64,000 nt of DNA from CAWJNF01 sp963844235 (lineage in GTDB: Bacteria > Actinomycetota > Thermoleophilia > Gaiellales > Gaiellaceae): contig CAWJNF010000006.1 in NCBI GenBank assembly GCA_963844235.1, forward strand, positions 292,733-356,732, given 5' to 3'. The translations under genes and the position numbers were made by a program. The notes beneath the pieces were generated by a model. The model saw only the letters and a list, made by a program, of their open reading frames with translations. It had not been told where the DNA came from and made no database searches. Positions 54,340-63,263 of the stretch are shown piece after piece (within the stretch, counting starts at the first letter, position 1; each line of letters starts with the position of its first letter).

Positions 54340-55796
54340 GCCTGAGCCGAGCGGACGTTCGCTTCGTTCTTCCCTTTCCTCCGCGGGATGCCGCGGTGCT
54401 CGGCAACCTCGACGGCTGGGCCGACGGGTTACGGCGCGCAGGTGTCGACGTCGTCGAGCAACCTCGCGCGGGCCTCGACCTCGTCGTCGCGTCCCCGGTC
54501 CTCGTGGAGGAGGCGGTAGGGCTGGAACCGGGGGCGGTCGTCATCGACGGCGATGTGGGCAGACGTCTGCGACGCACCCGGCTTGCCCCGCGGAGACTGA
54601 TGGCTCGCCCCAGCCGGCGAGACCCGGCACTCCTGCTGCCGCTCGACCAACGCGGACCGACCGCGTACGCGATCGATGCCTGGAGCCTCGCCGACACGCA
54701 CTGGAAACAGGCGCGTCGCGCGGTCGCCCGAGTCGTAGTGCCGCGGGCGTGGCCGGGCCTGCCGCAGGTCGTGACGTACGCCGCTCGCGTGAGTGCGCCG
54801 CCGTACCTCGTCGCTGCGGCGAACGAATACGGCGTACCTCGCGATGCAGAGTGGGTCCTGACGCTCGGCAAGGGAGATGACCTCAGCCGCAACGCGTTCC
54901 ATCTGTTTCTTCGCGAGAGCCCTGTTCCGTCTTGGGTACTGAAGTTCGTGCGCGTGCCGGGGTACCGCGAGCCGTTCGACCGTGACGAGCGCGGGCTTGC
55001 TGCCGCGCGGGTCGCCGATATCGTGGCGGCGCGCGCCCCGCGGCTTCTCGCTCGGTTTCGCGCCGACGGGCTCGAGGCCTCGCTCGAGACCGCCGCGGTC
55101 GGGAGGCGCTTGAGAGAGATCCTCATCGAGCCCGGAGACAGGAAGCGAAAAGCCCGGCTCGTCGAGGCGATGACGGCCTGGATCGACGACGTCGCCAGGG
55201 CAACACACCGACCGTCAGGCGAGGTCAACGAGGACCTCGAGCGGCTTCGGGCAGATGTCCTGCCCCGCTACGCAAGCTTCGGCGTCGAGGTGGAACTGAC
55301 GCAGCGAGTGGCCGCCCTTCCCGGTGTCCTGCAGCACAACGATCTCGGTTCGTGGAACGTCGTGGTCGACGGCGACGACTTCGTCGTGCTCGACTGGGAG
55401 TCTGCGAAGGAGGTCGGACTGCCGCTCTGGGATACCGTCTACTTCCTCGCCGACGCACTGGCGCTTCTCGATGGTGCTATCGACGGCTCGACGCGTCACG
55501 ATCACACGATCCAGCTCTTCCGGGGTGATCTGGCCGCGTCGGCGCTCTTGTTTCGGTTCATGGGCCGGTCGGTGAATGCGCTCGGGATCCCGCCGGAAGC
55601 GGTTGGCCCTCTCGTCGCGCTGTGCTGGATGCACCACGCGCAGTCGCCCGTGAAGCGGGCCGCCCAGCTCGCGCGACATGCCGACGCACGCCCCGTATGG
55701 ACGCATGGCACAGAGCACACCGCGGCCGCATGGCTGTCGGACCCGGCGCTGGGTACGGAATGGCCGGCGTGGCGCCGGGCTTCGGGAATCGGCTGA
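54336..55796 (+). CDS. APH-fold kinase-like protein (paralog of 43202-44803)
   Basis: A 486-residue protein. The C-terminal half has LPGVLQHNDLGSWNVVVDGD (catalytic HND...N) and FVVLDWESAKEVGLPLWDTV (metal-binding DW), the APH/choline-kinase motifs. The N-terminus, VRFVLPFPPRDAAVLGNLDG, resembles the RFLLPLPPSGRFERLALIGA opening of the paralog. A central block, VAAANEYGVPRDAEWVLTL, may be the start of the N-lobe. It is embedded between GT4 and deacetylase genes, suggesting phosphorylation of a glycan or lipid intermediate. This is inference from fold and context. Confidence 0.78.
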   Translation: MSLSRADVRFVLPFPPRDAAVLGNLDGWADGLRRAGVDVVEQPRAGLDLVVASPVLVEEAVGLEPGAVVIDGDVGRRLRRTRLAPRRLMARPSRRDPALLLPLDQRGPTAYAIDAWSLADTHWKQARRAVARVVVPRAWPGLPQVVTYAARVSAPPYLVAAANEYGVPRDAEWVLTLGKGDDLSRNAFHLFLRESPVPSWVLKFVRVPGYREPFDRDERGLAAARVADIVAARAPRLLARFRADGLEASLETAAVGRRLREILIEPGDRKRKARLVEAMTAWIDDVARATHRPSGEVNEDLERLRADVLPRYASFGVEVELTQRVAALPGVLQHNDLGSWNVVVDGDDFVVLDWESAKEVGLPLWDTVYFLADALALLDGAIDGSTRHDHTIQLFRGDLAASALLFRFMGRSVNALGIPPEAVGPLVALCWMHHAQSPVKRAAQLARHADARPVWTHGTEHTAAAWLSDPALGTEWPAWRRASGIG

Positions 55797-55802
55797 TTGC
55801 GG

Positions 55803-57263
55803 ATGCGGGAGCTCGCTCGGCTCGGACTTGCCTCGGCTCACCGGTGGCGAGTGAGGCTCTCTTCGCGTGGCATCGGGCTGGCGCTTCTCTACCACGAGGT
55901 CGCCGAGTCGGCGGGCGATCCACTCAACGAGATCCTCCCGGCTAGCGCCGCGTCGACGATCGAGTCGCACGTACACCACCTCCGCCGCCATTACAGGATC
56001 GTCCCACCGTCCGCACTTCTCTCCGCCGTCCGAGCACGGCGACGCGGACAGCGGATCCCCGTGGCACTGACGTTCGACGACGATCTCCAGTCCCACGTTG
56101 CGCAGACGTGGCCGCTGCTTCGTCGTCTCCGTGCGCCGGCTGCCTTCTTCCTCTCCGGCGCTTCGCTCGACCGTCCGTGGCGGTTCTGGTGGGAAGACCT
56201 GCAGATCGCGCTCCGTACGGGTGCCCTCACCAGTGGGCTTCCTGGTGTCGGCCGGGATCTGGTCGCCTCGGCGCTCGCCGGGGCGAAGGCGGCGAAGCAG
56301 CTTGCCGTAGCGATCGAGGAGCTCCCCGCTCCTCAACGCGCTGAGGTCGCGTCGGCGCTTCGTGCCATCGCGGGTGAGGCGCCGCCACAGGTGGGATTAC
56401 GAGCCGATGAGGTGCGGCTGCTTGCCGACAGCGGATATGAGATCGGTTTTCACACGCTTCGCCACGACCGTTTGCCTGCGCTCGACGACGCCGAGCTGAG
56501 CGCGGCATTCGTCGATGGTCGCGCCGAGCTCGAACACGCGACAGGTCGTGCGCTCACCGCCATCTCCTACCCTCACGGCCGCGCCGACCGCAGGGTGGCC
56601 GACGCCGCTCGTGCAGCGGGCTTCGAGTGGGGTTTCACCGGTCATGGCGGCGTGGTGACGGAGGACGACGACCCGCTGTTGCTTCCTCGGATCGATCCGA
56701 GGGCGACTACCGTCGGGGCCTTCGCCGTAGAGATCGCGCGCTTCGCGACGCAAACACCTCGCCCGCGTCCACCGGTTCCATCGCAGCGGCTCGAAGACGT
56801 AAGACGTAGCGCCCGTATAGGCGATAGAGAACACGGCGGCTCGCTCTCACACATGACTTATGACTCGGAGCCGAGCCGGCCTGTGCTCGCGGCGCTCGTT
56901 CGAGGCGCACTCACCGTACGAGCTCGTGGCGTATCGCCTCGAGTCGATCGCCGAACGCATCCCACGTTCGGTGAGCCAGGACGAACGCACGTGCTCGCTG
57001 CGCGAGAGCACGGCGCTCGACGTCGGACGAAAGCAGCTCGGCGATCGCGCTCACGAAGAGCTCCGTGGTGTCGGCAACGGCAATCGGAGACGGGAGCGCG
57101 CCGGTGGGGATGCCGCGGGCGGCCAGAGACGTCGCCACAACCGGTTTCGCAAGCGCCATCGCCTGAATCACCTTCAGGCGCATGCCACCTCCCGTCCGCA
57201 TCGGCGCGACGACGACGGCCGCACGTCGCAGATACGGCTCCACATCCGCGACGAACCCCGTGA
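55803..57263 (+). CDS. polysaccharide deacetylase (NodB homology), C-terminus running antisense into the next gene
   Basis: The first ~320 residues are a NodB-type deacetylase: IGLALLYHEVAESAGDPLNE, PVALTFDDDLQSHVAQTWPL (TFDD), FFLSGASLDRPWRFWWEDLQ, IGFHTLRHDRLPALDDAEL (HxxxH) and AISYPHGRADRRVADAARAA. About 140 more Arg/Pro-rich residues follow, read antisense over the last 353 bases of the GT4 gene 56911-58068. The family should end near 56830, where other frames have stops (TAG at 56817-56826), so a small frameshift probably removed the natural stop. It starts seven bases after the kinase-like gene. Confidence 0.82.
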   Translation: MRELARLGLASAHRWRVRLSSRGIGLALLYHEVAESAGDPLNEILPASAASTIESHVHHLRRHYRIVPPSALLSAVRARRRGQRIPVALTFDDDLQSHVAQTWPLLRRLRAPAAFFLSGASLDRPWRFWWEDLQIALRTGALTSGLPGVGRDLVASALAGAKAAKQLAVAIEELPAPQRAEVASALRAIAGEAPPQVGLRADEVRLLADSGYEIGFHTLRHDRLPALDDAELSAAFVDGRAELEHATGRALTAISYPHGRADRRVADAARAAGFEWGFTGHGGVVTEDDDPLLLPRIDPRATTVGAFAVEIARFATQTPRPRPPVPSQRLEDVRRSARIGDREHGGSLSHMTYDSEPSRPVLAALVRGALTVRARGVSPRVDRRTHPTFGEPGRTHVLAAREHGARRRTKAARRSRSRRAPWCRQRQSETGARRWGCRGRPETSPQPVSQAPSPESPSGACHLPSASARRRRPHVADTAPHPRRTP

Positions 57264-58068
57264 CTTCGACGCCGCTCGATGAAAGGCGCCGCACCGAGCG
57301 GGGAGGGTGCACGCCGACGATCCTGAGCGATGCGCCGGACACCCGCAACCGCAAGCGCGGCAGAATGTCACGGCCGAGCCACAGCGCGGCGTCGACGTTG
57401 GGCGGATGCATGAAGTTCCCGACGAAGACGACTGTTCCGGGTTCTTCTTCGTCGAGCGCCGTCATCGTGGGAATGTGGACACCGAACGGATTGACCCGCA
57501 GACGGGCGGCGAGCTCGGGTGCGAGCCTGCGCGCTGCGGCCTCGTCCTCCTCGGTGAAGACCTGAATACGATCGAACTGCTGCCACACGCGGCGCTGGAA
57601 CTGACGCCATCGGCTCCTCTCGAGCAACTCAGCGATGGCTTGTCGCCCGTCCGGCGCGCGGACCTCGTATTCCTTGAGCAAAGAGGGCACCCCTGCCGGG
57701 TACACGTAGGCTCCCATGGCGGCGTCCGAGACCTCTAGGAGGTCGAATCGGCGGGTCGCCACTACGGCGTCGAGGGTCGCCTGTACGTGCGGGTTCTGAA
57801 AGCGGAGAGCGCGCAGCGGGTCTCGGCTGCTCAGCCATCGCGCGGCGAGCCCCGAACGACGTCGCCAACGACTGGGTACGGTGTGAACTTCGACGCCGCG
57901 AGCATGTAGGGCCGCGGCCTGCTCCCCGTCGGCTGCGTCCCACGCGAGCGAGACGAGCGTCACGTCGTGAGCACGAGAAGACTGCGCCAGCTCGCCATGC
58001 ATCACAAGCGCGCCAGCATTCGTCGCCGTATCGCTCGGGAGCATCGATGTCACCATGAGAATCCTCAT
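56911..58068 (-). CDS. GT4-like glycosyltransferase
   Basis: A 385-residue GT-B enzyme: RILMVTSMLPSDTATNAGAL, LLKEYEVRAPDGRQAIAELL, TVVFVGNFMHPPNVDAALWL, LRIVGVHPPRSVRRLSSSGV, VADVEPYLRRAAVVVAPMRT and GGGMRLKVIQAMALAKPVVA. It is the intact relative of the decayed gene at 45110-45671. Its 3' end overlaps the deacetylase frame on the other strand. Confidence 0.88.
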   Translation of the reverse strand: MRILMVTSMLPSDTATNAGALVMHGELAQSSRAHDVTLVSLAWDAADGEQAAALHARGVEVHTVPSRWRRRSGLAARWLSSRDPLRALRFQNPHVQATLDAVVATRRFDLLEVSDAAMGAYVYPAGVPSLLKEYEVRAPDGRQAIAELLERSRWRQFQRRVWQQFDRIQVFTEEDEAAARRLAPELAARLRVNPFGVHIPTMTALDEEEPGTVVFVGNFMHPPNVDAALWLGRDILPRLRLRVSGASLRIVGVHPPRSVRRLSSSGVEVTGFVADVEPYLRRAAVVVAPMRTGGGMRLKVIQAMALAKPVVATSLAARGIPTGALPSPIAVADTTELFVSAIAELLSSDVERRALAQRARAFVLAHRTWDAFGDRLEAIRHELVR

Positions 58069-58130
58069 CGGCGCAGGAGGGTGTGGGTCGCTACTCGACT
58101 GGAGAGCCTCGACTTCCCGTGGTCGTTACG

Positions 58131-58290
58131 CGGCCGGGGTTCCAGCAGACGCTGGCAGGGGTCAAGGCGGGCGAGCTGGACGGGATCATCGTCTACTGCT
58201 GGGATCGGTTCGGGCGCAATCTGAAGGAGTCGTTGGCATGATCGAGGAGATCGAGGCGGCTGGCGGCAATAGACCACTTCGACGAGAAGG
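58131..58290 (+). pseudogene. serine recombinase (resolvase) fragment
   Basis: 58131-58240 encodes RPGFQQTLAGVKAGELDGII then VYCWDRFGRNLKESLA, followed after a one-base shift by MIEEIEAAGG. This is the catalytic-domain region of serine site-specific recombinases (R-P-x-F-x-x-x-L ... DRxxRN). There is no start, no active-site Ser part and no DNA-binding domain. It is a mobile-element remnant. The rest of 58069-58514 holds no supported gene. Confidence 0.72.
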
Positions 58291-58514
58291 AGCCTGTGTG
58301 GGCCGCGGGCAACTGATCGCCGGCGAAGGCCTGAGCCCTCCCGTGCGGGGATGGTCGGTCGCGAGGATCGCGAGCGGCTGCAGGGCTCGGAAGGAGATCC
58401 GCAGGCGCAGGAACCTCGGCGGCCCTGCCGCAAGGGTACGGTCGCCCCGGGGCCTGGCGCCCGGGCTAGAATGCGCGGCCACTCCGAAGCCCGCCGTTGC
58501 ATGGGCGAGGGAAT

Positions 58515-59504
58515 GTGGCGAACCCGACCCGAAAGCTGCTGGCGCCCCTTTACGGCAGCCGGAACTGGCTCCTGAAGCAACAGTGGTTCACGAGCCGGCT
58601 CTTGCCGGCGCTGCCGCGGTCGCTTCGCTGGTGGCTGCGGAAGCTCTACTTCCTGCCATCGGACCTGCTCGAGCGAGTACTCAACGATCGGGATGAGTTG
58701 GTCCCTCCCAGGTCATCGATCTTCACGGGCTCGGTCGACGATTTCAAGAGCAGCGGGGAGGCCCTTGTCCGTCGTCTTGCCGATTCCGGGACACTGACGC
58801 CGGAATCGAACGTCCTGGACATAGGTTCCGGGATGGGGCGCATCGCCGTGGCATTGATCTCCTACCGCCACGCAAGGGGGTCCTACCAGGGCCTCGACAT
58901 CGTCCCGTCAGGGATCAGGTGGTGCAGCGAGAACATCACCTCCAAGCACCCGAACTACACCTTCACGCTGGCTGACATCTTCAACAAGGAGTACAACCCT
59001 GCCGGCCGGCTCAAGGCCTCGGAGTACCGATTTCCCTTCGCCGACGAGATCTTCGATCTCGCGGTGCTCGCGTCCGTGTTCACCCACATGCTCCCCGACG
59101 ATATGCGGCACTACATCGCCGAGGTCGCCCGGGTGCTCAAGATGGGCGGCGCGTGCTGTGCCAGCTACAACCTCCTCGACGCCGAATCGCTCCGCACCAT
59201 GGAAGCCGGTCGGGGCGCGTTCCGCTTCACACGCCTCGGCCCGCACTGGGTGGTCCACGGCAACGTACCGGAGCTGGCCGTCGCGTACGAAGAGGACTAC
59301 GCCCGGTCGCTGTTCGAGGAACACGGGCTGTCGTGCACGATCCATCACGGCTGGTGGTCGGGTCGCACGGACACATCGCGCGAGCCGCCTTGGTTCCTTG
59401 ACCAGGACGACCCGGACTTCCGGTACTTCGATCAGGACTATGTGCTCGCGACCAAGGTAGAAAGGCGGGACGGCGTGGCGAAACAGTGCCAGGCGCACGA
59501 TTGA
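58515..59504 (+). CDS. class I SAM-dependent methyltransferase
   Basis: A 329-residue protein: NVLDIGSGMGRIAVALISYR (SAM motif I), YQGLDIVPSGIRWCSENITS (motif II), EIFDLAVLASVFTHMLPDDM (motif IV) and RVLKMGGACCASYNLLDAES. About 90 residues precede the fold. GTG 58515 has GAGGG six bases upstream; TTG 58497 is possible. GC is slightly lower than in the neighbours and codons such as AAG and AAC are frequent, consistent with separate acquisition near the recombinase remnant. Confidence 0.87.
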   Translation: MANPTRKLLAPLYGSRNWLLKQQWFTSRLLPALPRSLRWWLRKLYFLPSDLLERVLNDRDELVPPRSSIFTGSVDDFKSSGEALVRRLADSGTLTPESNVLDIGSGMGRIAVALISYRHARGSYQGLDIVPSGIRWCSENITSKHPNYTFTLADIFNKEYNPAGRLKASEYRFPFADEIFDLAVLASVFTHMLPDDMRHYIAEVARVLKMGGACCASYNLLDAESLRTMEAGRGAFRFTRLGPHWVVHGNVPELAVAYEEDYARSLFEEHGLSCTIHHGWWSGRTDTSREPPWFLDQDDPDFRYFDQDYVLATKVERRDGVAKQCQAHD

Positions 59505-60094
59505 CTGATGCGGACTGGCGGGCGTTGCTGGTCGTAGGGCGATAGAAGCGGTATCGGCACGCTTCGTGTTGAGCGGCGAACGGCATGGCGAGAAAAGGTT
59601 GGGCGGTGTCCGTCACGAACCGTGTCGGCTTCGTGCCGCCTCGCGGCGGAGGCGATCGCCTCGCTCTCGGGGAGCTCGACTCCGACGGCTCGCCAGCAGA
59701 CGCCGCCATCCGTCGATAGGTACAGGCGGTTGCGTGCCGCGTACAGGATGTCGTCGGGAGTTTCGCCGAGCGCCACCGTGCGGCCGCGTGGAAGGCCGCC
59801 TCCGCGCTCCGACCACGTCAGCCCGCCGTCGGCCGAGACGAGCAGCGGCGGGCGACGGTCGACGGCGACGACGACGGCCGGCCCGAGCGCGTCGATGTCG
59901 ACGAGGCTCTCCAAGACGAAGGCCGGCAAGAGCTCCACCGGTTGCGGCCTGAGCGGTAGCTCCTCGCCCGGCCGCTCCTGGGCCACCAAGTTGCCTTGAT
60001 AGGCAACGACGTCGCGATCACCGGACGAGAGCGGCGTCGCCAGGATTGGCGACTGTCGGTTCTGCAGACACAGGGCTCCGTCCTCGCGGGCCAT
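59505..60094 (-). CDS. Asp-box (BNR) propeller fragment protein
   Basis: A minus-strand frame starting at 60094 shows two Asp-boxes, LLVSADGGLTWSERGGGLPR and LYLSTDGGVCWRAVGVELPE, of the SxDxGxTW type found in sialidase- and Ycf48-like beta-propellers, with GRTVALGETPDDILYAARNR between them. Only two blades are present and there is no signal peptide. The frame actually runs to 59438, antisense to the end of the methyltransferase. It is probably a truncated or decayed gene rather than a complete propeller. Confidence 0.5.
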
Positions 60095-60443
60095 GGGGTG
60101 CTCGGGGTCGGACGAACGCCGCCGCCGCAGTGCCTCTCGATGGTGCCCAATGGGAACGGCGCCTTGGCTTCGCCAAGTCGTTTACCGGGTGCCAAGAGGG
60201 TGCTCAAAGTGACGGTCGGTACTGATCAAGGGCCGAAAGGCTGAGCGCGGCCTCTAGAGCTGCGCTCTCGAGCCGCGCGTCTCCGCTCGCGCCTACCGCT
60301 TCTGCCCAAGGTCGCGAGGCTGGGTACCGGCATCGTACTCGTGTGCAAAGCTAGACACACCGCTATACGGTAAAATTCACTTTCCCGCAGCCGTTGATGA
60401 CGCGCTCTCCGGCCCAGGCCGTTTCATCCGGCGTCCTCCGTAG
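60095..60443. other. intergenic stretch, no gene seen
   Basis: About 350 bases with locally lower GC near 60340-60400. No supported frame or RNA was found. Confidence 0.4.
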
Positions 60444-60659
60444 GCTAGGCGCGTCATCGAGCTTCCAAGAATCTCCAACGAAGCTGAGTTAACCGGCGAT
60501 GAACGCGCCGGCCTCATCAGCGAGCTCCGCGAGGACGAGGCCTTGATGCAGGCGATGCTCGTGAGGGGATACCGCAAGCCGGAATTCCGGATGTTGATCG
60601 AAGGCTGGGCCGACCGGATGAGACGAGCCGCCGACCTACTGGAGAGCGATGAGCGCTAG
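60444..60659 (+). pseudogene. possible small gene remnant without a start codon
   Basis: The frame from 60444 to the TAG at 60657-60659 reads RVIELPRISNEAELTGDERA, then GLISELREDEALMQAMLVRG, YRKPEFRMLIEGWADRMRRA and ADLLESDER. It looks protein-like, with helical and balanced charge. A stop lies directly before it and there is no ATG, GTG or TTG until ~60540, so it is either a start-less remnant or a short peptide from ATG 60546. I do not recognise the family. Confidence 0.35.
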
Positions 60660-60911
60660 CGACGATGAGTCAGCTCGACACCTCGAGCGAGGTCTCGCCT
60701 GCCGGCGCGGGCAGTGACGTACCTACGTTTCGCCGCCGGGCACTCCTCGTGATCGCCCAAGGTTCTTCGCCGCCAAGACCCCTTTCGGGGCCGCCCGCCC
60801 GTCCCCGGCAGATGACGAGTGGATCGCGGCGAGCGAGGAACGGCTAGAGCCGGATCTACGATCGCCGGCCGCGAGGGCTTGCATTGGCGGAGAGCCGCAC
60901 CAGCACTGAAC
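60660..60911. other. intergenic stretch, no gene seen
   Basis: About 250 bases of unassigned sequence before the tRNA remnant. Confidence 0.35.
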
Positions 60912-60942
60912 GATCTAGTAGCTCAGTCGATAGAGCAGCGGG
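60912..60942 (+). other. tRNA 5'-half remnant (D-arm)
   Basis: GATCTAGTAGCTCAGTCGAT, AGAGCAGCGGG matches the acceptor-end and D-arm consensus GTAGCTCAGTxGGTAGAGC. The anticodon arm and TTCGA loop do not follow, so the tRNA is cut after the D-arm. Confidence 0.6.
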
Positions 60943-60957
60943 TATTCCAAGCGTTCG

Positions 60958-61164
60958 GCGCTCGACGAGCTCTCCGACCGGGAGCGGAGCGCGCTCTCGC
61001 TTCTGGGCGAAGGACGCTCGAATCGGGCGATTGGAAGGAAGCTCTACCTCAGCACGCGCGCGGTCGGGCGGCACGTGCAATCCATCTTCGACAAGCCCGA
61101 GCTGCCCGCTACCGAGGACGACAACCGGCCGGTGCTAGCAGTACTCGCACTGCTCGGTCGCTGA
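60958..61164 (+). pseudogene. truncated LuxR/NarL-type HTH fragment
   Basis: The frame reads ALDELSDRERSALSLLGEGR, SNRAIGRKLYLSTRAVGRHV and QSIFDKPELPATEDDNRPVL, ending in TGA at 61162-61164. This is the C-terminal HTH of NarL-type regulators. No start codon precedes it and the receiver domain is missing; it joins directly to the sequence after the tRNA remnant. It is not part of the intact regulator at 61235-61903. Confidence 0.75.
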
Positions 61165-61234
61165 GAGCGCGAGTCCCGACTCCGGTTGCGTTGCGGCAAA
61201 GTCCGAGCGCCCCGCAGTGGGCCGCTCGCTCCCG

Positions 61235-61903
61235 CTATTCGGCTGCGCCCGGCTCGACGAGGCCGGACTCGTAGGCGAGGACAACAGCCTGGACGCGGTC
61301 GCGCAGACCGAGCTTCGCGAGGGTATGCGCGACGTGGGTCTTGACGGTTGCCTCGCTCACGAAGAGCGTGCCGGCGATCTCCGCGTTCGAGAGCCCGCGG
61401 GCGATCAATCGCAGGACCTCGAGCTCGCGCGCCGTCAACTGCTCGAGTGCCGCCGCGTCGGTCGGGCGGGCGCGTGGGCGCCCGGCGAACTCCTCGACCA
61501 CGCGGCGGGTGACGGAGGGGGCGAGGAGGGCATCGCCCCGCGCGACGATGGCGATGCCGGCGATGAGCTGCTCGGGCGGACTGTCCTTGAGTAGAAAGCC
61601 GCTGGCGCCGGCGCGCAACGCCTCGTAGACATATTCGTCGAGGTCGAAGGTGGTCAGGATGAGCACACGCGCGGTTGTCTCGGACGCCTCGAGCAGCAGG
61701 CGCGTGGCCGCGAGGCCGTCCAGCTCGGGCATGCGGATGTCCATGAGCACGACGTCGGGATGGAAAAGGCGTGCCTGCTCCAGCGCCTCCCGGCCGTTCG
61801 CCGCCTCGGCGACGACGTCGATGCTGGCCTCGGCCTCGAGGATCATGCGAAGCCCGGCGCGGATCAAGTCCTGGTCGTCCGCGATCAGGACTCGGGTGGT
61901 CAT
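61235..61903 (-). CDS. NarL/FixJ-family response regulator
   Basis: A 222-residue regulator. Receiver domain 1-~120: RVLIADDQDLIRAGLRMILE, VVLMDIRMPELDGL with phospho-acceptor D55, and GFLLKDSPPEQLI with the conserved Lys. HTH domain ~155-215: LTARELEVLRLIARGLSNAE, IAGTLFVSEATVKTHVAHTL. Its ATG overlaps the stop of the histidine kinase gene (ATGA), so the pair is coupled. It probably controls the divergent membrane-protein gene at 63264 among others. Confidence 0.94.
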   Translation of the reverse strand: MTTRVLIADDQDLIRAGLRMILEAEASIDVVAEAANGREALEQARLFHPDVVLMDIRMPELDGLAATRLLLEASETTARVLILTTFDLDEYVYEALRAGASGFLLKDSPPEQLIAGIAIVARGDALLAPSVTRRVVEEFAGRPRARPTDAAALEQLTARELEVLRLIARGLSNAEIAGTLFVSEATVKTHVAHTLAKLGLRDRVQAVVLAYESGLVEPGAAE

Positions 61904-63063
61904 GACTCGCTCGTCGGGATCGGCAGACGGGCGCGCACGACGAATCCGCCGCCATCGCCGGCACCGGCGCTCAGCTCGCCGCCGTAGAGCGTCGCGCGTT
62001 CGCGCATGCCCACGAGGCCATGCCCGTCACCGTTGGCGGCGGATGGCCCGCGGCCGTCGTCGCTGATCTCGAGCTCGACAGCGTCGGGGTGGTAGCGGAT
62101 CGCGACCTGAGCCCGAGCGGGGCCGGCGTGCTTGAGCGTGTTCGTCAGGGCTTCCTGCACGATGCGGTAGGCGGACAGATCCACACCGAGTGGCAGCGCC
62201 CCGGGCGGCTCCCCCTCGACCTCCAGGGCGACGGGGAGGCCGGCCGCCTCCGTGCGCGCGACCAGTGTCGCCAGCTCGGACAGGCCCGGCTGGGGCGCGA
62301 GCTCGGCCTGCTCGTTGTCGGCCCGCAGGACGCCGAGCAGACGGCGCATCTCGGCCAACGCCTCACGGCCTGTCCGCTCGACGGTGCCGAGTGCCTCACG
62401 CTCCCGCGCCTGGTCGTCGCGGAGCAGCCGGCGCACGGCGCCGGCCTGGAGCACCATGACGCTGACCGAGTGCGCCACGACGTCGTGGAGCTCGCGCGCG
62501 ATCCGCGCCCGTTCCTCGGCAACTGCGACGCGGGCCGACGTCTCGCGCTCGCGCTCCGCTCGCTCTGCTCGCTCCCGCAACGCGGCCGCGTACGCCGAAC
62601 GGCGATACCACCCCAGCCCCACCAGCCAGCAGGCCGAGGCGACGAGTCCGGCGGCCAGCGATCCGACGAAGCGCTCCTGCGGATCCTGCGCCACCACGAG
62701 CCCGACGACGCCCCAGGCCAGCGCCAGCCCCGCAGCCGCCACGCGCGGCTCGTTGTAGGCAGCCAGCACACCGGTCACGAGTGCCAAGCCGACGACCGAC
62801 GTGGCGATAGAGGCGACGTACTCGTCGGCGACGAAGGTCATCGCCGCCAGAGCCACGAGCGACGTGACCGGAGCCGCAAACGGCAGCCGCCGTCGGGCCA
62901 GCGGCGCCAGCGTCCAGACAAGGGTCAAGACAACCAGCAGCGGCTGATGCTCGGCCTCGGGCTGCACCCAGATCTCGACCTGCGCGAGCACAGCCAGCAC
63001 CACGAAGGCGCCATCGAGCAGCCGGTCGATCCAGCCGCCGCCGAGCAGCTGCCGTTCACGCAC
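61900..63063 (-). CDS. NarL-system sensor histidine kinase (HisKA_3)
   Basis: A 387-residue kinase. The first ~155 residues hold about five membrane segments (GAFVVLAVLAQVEIWV, LLVVLTLVWTLAPLA and others). A coiled linker follows, then ERARIARELHDVVAHSVSVM with phospho-acceptor H193, and an HATPase_c domain with EALTNTLKHAG (N box) and ISDDGRGPSAANGDGHGLVG (G boxes). GTG 63063 starts the protein at the natural N-terminus; the open frame upstream is Arg-rich. It phosphorylates the regulator encoded just downstream. The stimulus is unknown. Confidence 0.92.
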   Translation of the reverse strand: MRERQLLGGGWIDRLLDGAFVVLAVLAQVEIWVQPEAEHQPLLVVLTLVWTLAPLARRRLPFAAPVTSLVALAAMTFVADEYVASIATSVVGLALVTGVLAAYNEPRVAAAGLALAWGVVGLVVAQDPQERFVGSLAAGLVASACWLVGLGWYRRSAYAAALRERAERAERERETSARVAVAEERARIARELHDVVAHSVSVMVLQAGAVRRLLRDDQAREREALGTVERTGREALAEMRRLLGVLRADNEQAELAPQPGLSELATLVARTEAAGLPVALEVEGEPPGALPLGVDLSAYRIVQEALTNTLKHAGPARAQVAIRYHPDAVELEISDDGRGPSAANGDGHGLVGMRERATLYGGELSAGAGDGGGFVVRARLPIPTSES

Positions 63064-63263
63064 GCCACGGACGGTACCCGCGCCGACGGGCGGCCGCGTC
63101 CGCCGACGGGACGAGGCGGTCTCATCCCTGAGAGCGAGGCCGGACGATCGAAATGCAGCTGTCAGGACGACCGCGAATCGTGAGCACGGGCGAGGGCAAG
63201 CCGCCGCCCGCTTTCTAGGCTCGATCCACAGCAAACAGGAACGCCGAACCCGAAAGGATCGTC

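Noticed and set aside
60912..60990. Complete tRNA gene
   Set aside because: Only the 5' end and D-arm match; no anticodon stem or T-arm follows.
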